Part shown: piece after piece, positions 4,877 to 6,935 of the stretch | Layout: the number at the start of each line of letters is the position of its first letter | How positions within the stretch are numbered: the stretch's first letter is position 1 | DNA from: an uncultured Desulfovibrio sp. | GTDB taxonomy: Bacteria; Desulfobacterota; Desulfovibrionia; Desulfovibrionales; Desulfovibrionaceae | Direction: 5' to 3' | Assembly (NCBI GenBank): GCA_900547595.1 | Contig: URHE01000092.1 | Span: 1 to 6,935 of the forward strand | DNA length: 6,935 bases | Notes under the pieces: generated by a model | The model's input: the letters and a program-made list of their open reading frames with translations, nothing else | What the model was told of the DNA's origin: nothing | Databases searched by the model: none | Translations under genes and position numbers: made by a program

Positions 4877-6935
4877 TCAGAGCAGGGAGAGCGGCTCTTC
4901 GTTGCGGCGCACATGCCGCGTCAGGGTGCTCTGGCGGCAGAAGGCGCGGATGGTCTCCAGAAACGGGGAGGGCGCGAGGCGCAGGCCGCGGCCATAGAGG
5001 ACGCGGCTGCCCGCGAAGCTTGCAAAGACGCCCCGCGCGGCGCGGGTCAGGCCCACATAGAGCAGGCGCCGTTCCTCCTCCGTCCGGGCGGCGTCGGGCG
5101 CCGTCTCCGTGGCGTCCCCGAAGAGAAGTTCCCGGCGCAGCGGCAACAGGCCGTTTTCCAGCCCGGGGAGAAAGACGGCCTGAAATTCCAGCCCCTTGGA
5201 GGCATGGAGGGTGAGAATGCGCACCCGTTCCGCGCGGGCGGCCACCAGTTCCGCCTCATGGAGCCAGGCGAGCCGGGCAAAAAAGGCATCCCAGGCGCCG
5301 CAGTCGTTCCAGAGGCGGCAGAGGCCGCGCCAGGCCGGGCTTTCGCGCAGGGCTTCGGCGTCACCGGGGGCAGCGCCCGGCAACGGGTCCTCCGGGCCGG
5401 GGCGGCCCATGGCCGTCAGCAGGTCCCGCGGCGGCGGGAGCGGGGCGGCGCCCCCCTCGCGGGAGAGGCGCCAGCGCTCTTCGGCGGCGGCAAGAACGCG
5501 GCCGCAGAGTTCGTCCCGCCAGAATTCCCCGGCCGCCGGAGCGGCGCAGGGCACGCCCGCCGCCTCCAGCGCCTCCAGCAGCGGAGGGATCTGGGCCCTG
5601 AGGCGTACCAGAACGGCGATGTCGCCGGGGGCGAGGCTGCCGTCAAGCTCTCCGGGCGTTCCCCTGGCCTGGGCCGCGTCCAGCAGGCTGTGCGCCGTGG
5701 CCCCGATGAGGGCCTGGGCGCGTTTTGCCACCCAGCGGGCCTCGGCGTGGCCGTCCGGCGCGGAAAAAAGCCGAAGCTCCGCGCCCAGCGGTCGCGCGGC
5801 GGCAAGCGGGCCGCACTGGCCGCGTTCTTCCAGCAGGGCGCGGGCCGTATCCAGCACTTGCTGGCTGGCGCGGTAGCTTTGCCCCAGACGCAGGACGCGC
5901 AGCCCCGGCCAGAAGCGGCGCAGGCTCTCCGCGCTCTGGCCCGTGGCGCCGCGAAAGCCGTAGATGGCCTGGTCCGGATCGCCGATGCCGAAGAATCCAT
6001 CGCCGCCTTCGGGCAGCAGACCGCGCACCGCCGCCAGCTGGACAGGGGAAAGGTCCTGCGCCTCGTCCACAAGGATATGGCGCCAGCGGCCGCGCAGGGC
6101 GGGCGCGCGCGTCAGGAGCCCCGCGATCAGGTCGCCGTAGTCGAGCAGGCCGTGGGCCTGCTTGTGGGCCGCGTAGCGTGCCGAGGTTTCGGCCAGTGCT
6201 CCCTCGGGCATCCGGGCCTGCTCCCGCGCCAGGTTCAGGGCCTCCCACAGTTCGCGCGCCCGCGCGCGGGCAAGGCCGGGATTGGCCGTGGCGAACGCGC
6301 GCAGGGCGGCGTCCTCGCTCAGAAGCACGGGAAGGGCCGCGCCCTGTCGCGCTTCCGTGCCGTTTTCCGGTTCATGGAGCAGCCGCCAGGCGAGGCCGTG
6401 CAGGGTGTCGCAGGCGGGCAGGGGCGCCCCCGGGGCGCGGACGGCGGCGATGCGCTGCCGCATTTCGTCGGCGGCGCGGCGCGTGAAGGTGAGCGCCAGC
6501 AGGCGTTGGGGAGCCTCGCCGCGCGCGAGCAGATATTCCAGCCGCCCCACGAGGATGCGCGTCTTGCCCGCGCCCGGTCCGGCGGCCACAAAGACCGGCC
6601 CCGCGTCGCCGGGTTCCGTCCCCGCCCGGAGCGCGGCCAGTTGTTCCGGGGAATAGATGATGCCTTCCGGCGTCCGTTCCCCGTGACTGTCGGCGGGCGG
6701 CGCCATGGCGGCGCGGAGTTTGCGGGGCGGGCCCGGCGCGGGCTCTGCCGACGCGCATTCCATGCCGGGCAGGCGCCTGCGCCCCCGGCCACCCGTGCGC
6801 ACCGTTTCCAGCTCGCCGGGGCGGAACAGGCGCACGCTGCCGTACTGACCGTCAAAACCGCCCTGCCGGAGCACGGCGCCGCCGCGCATGCGGGCCACGG
6901 CCTCGCCCAGCGGCTCCCACCAGGCGCGCACCTCG
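4877..6935 (-). CDS. UvrD/Rep-family superfamily 1 DNA helicase, apparently the C-terminal part of a larger fusion (5' end beyond window)
   Basis: The frame is open to the right edge and ends with TGA at 4877-4879, giving at least 685 codons. Numbering from a GTG at 6931, the superfamily 1A helicase motifs are: Q-motif-like IIYSPEQLAAL (91-101), Walker A AAGPGAGKT (116-124), LALTFTRRAADEM (145-157), TLHGLAWRLL (176-185), LLDYGDLI (262-269), Walker B ILVDEAQDL (286-294), GIGDPDQAIYGFRGA (315-329), GQSYRAS (350-356), ILTLHASKGLEFQAVFLPGLENGLLP (572-597) and EEERRLLYVGLTRA (618-631). It should unwind DNA 3' to 5' using ATP, in repair or replication restart. The first ~40 residues, including RQGGFDGQYGSVRLFRPGEL, are not helicase; they resemble the C-terminal end of endonuclease Q (TIGR00375, PHP domain) proteins. 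The GTG at 6931 is therefore probably internal and the true start lies upstream. A low-complexity Pro/Ala linker (about 60-85) joins the two parts. No uvrD-specific or pcrA-specific assignment is possible here. Confidence 0.93.
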   Translation of the reverse strand, partial: EVRAWWEPLGEAVARMRGGAVLRQGGFDGQYGSVRLFRPGELETVRTGGRGRRRLPGMECASAEPAPGPPRKLRAAMAPPADSHGERTPEGIIYSPEQLAALRAGTEPGDAGPVFVAAGPGAGKTRILVGRLEYLLARGEAPQRLLALTFTRRAADEMRQRIAAVRAPGAPLPACDTLHGLAWRLLHEPENGTEARQGAALPVLLSEDAALRAFATANPGLARARARELWEALNLAREQARMPEGALAETSARYAAHKQAHGLLDYGDLIAGLLTRAPALRGRWRHILVDEAQDLSPVQLAAVRGLLPEGGDGFFGIGDPDQAIYGFRGATGQSAESLRRFWPGLRVLRLGQSYRASQQVLDTARALLEERGQCGPLAAARPLGAELRLFSAPDGHAEARWVAKRAQALIGATAHSLLDAAQARGTPGELDGSLAPGDIAVLVRLRAQIPPLLEALEAAGVPCAAPAAGEFWRDELCGRVLAAAEERWRLSREGGAAPLPPPRDLLTAMGRPGPEDPLPGAAPGDAEALRESPAWRGLCRLWNDCGAWDAFFARLAWLHEAELVAARAERVRILTLHASKGLEFQAVFLPGLENGLLPLRRELLFGDATETAPDAARTEEERRLLYVGLTRAARGVFASFAGSRVLYGRGLRLAPSPFLETIRAFCRQSTLTRHVRRNEEPLSLL

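Overview
The window is very GC-rich DNA with four genes, all on the minus strand, so transcription runs from high to low coordinates. Gene order in the direction of transcription is: a UvrD/Rep-family helicase cut off by the right edge (4877-6935), a Zn/Cd/Pb-type P1B ATPase (2174-4432), the cobalamin-biosynthesis gene cobT (958-2106), and an oligopeptide/dipeptide/nickel-type ABC transporter ATPase cut off by the left edge (1-961). The codon bias, the gene content and the apparent fusion of an endonuclease Q-like tail to a UvrD helicase suggest a Desulfovibrio-like sulfate-reducing bacterium. That taxonomic guess is an inference made without any database search.

The only sizeable non-coding stretch is 4433-4876, and it is the most structured part of the window. 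Next to the ATPase gene is a textbook MerR-family promoter (4488-4518). Its -35 TTGACT and -10 TATTCT are separated by an over-long 19-bp spacer that contains a perfect 7-1-7 inverted repeat. It is followed by a hairpin in the leader and a strong Shine-Dalgarno sequence. The ATPase is therefore very probably switched on by a metal-sensing MerR-type activator (ZntR/CadR/PbrR type), whose gene is not in the window. Upstream of this promoter, between it and the helicase stop codon, lies an AT-richer imperfect palindrome of about 150 bp (4622-4772), centred near 4697. It is nested inside a second, looser pair of inverted arms (4541-4576 and 4797-4830). The pair looks like a small non-autonomous repeat (MITE- or REP-like) or a long folded RNA/terminator structure, and it codes for nothing I can support.

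The ATPase and cobT are separated by only 67 bp, which holds a perfect 20-bp GC palindrome. cobT and the ABC ATPase overlap by four bases (GTGA), so those two are almost certainly co-translated. A plausible but unproven reading is a metal-related neighbourhood: export of toxic divalent metals, lower-ligand activation for cobalamin, and an importer that may carry peptides, nickel or cobalt. The helicase is a separate DNA-repair function with its own structured 3' region. Many long open frames on the plus strand are GC-driven shadows of these four genes.
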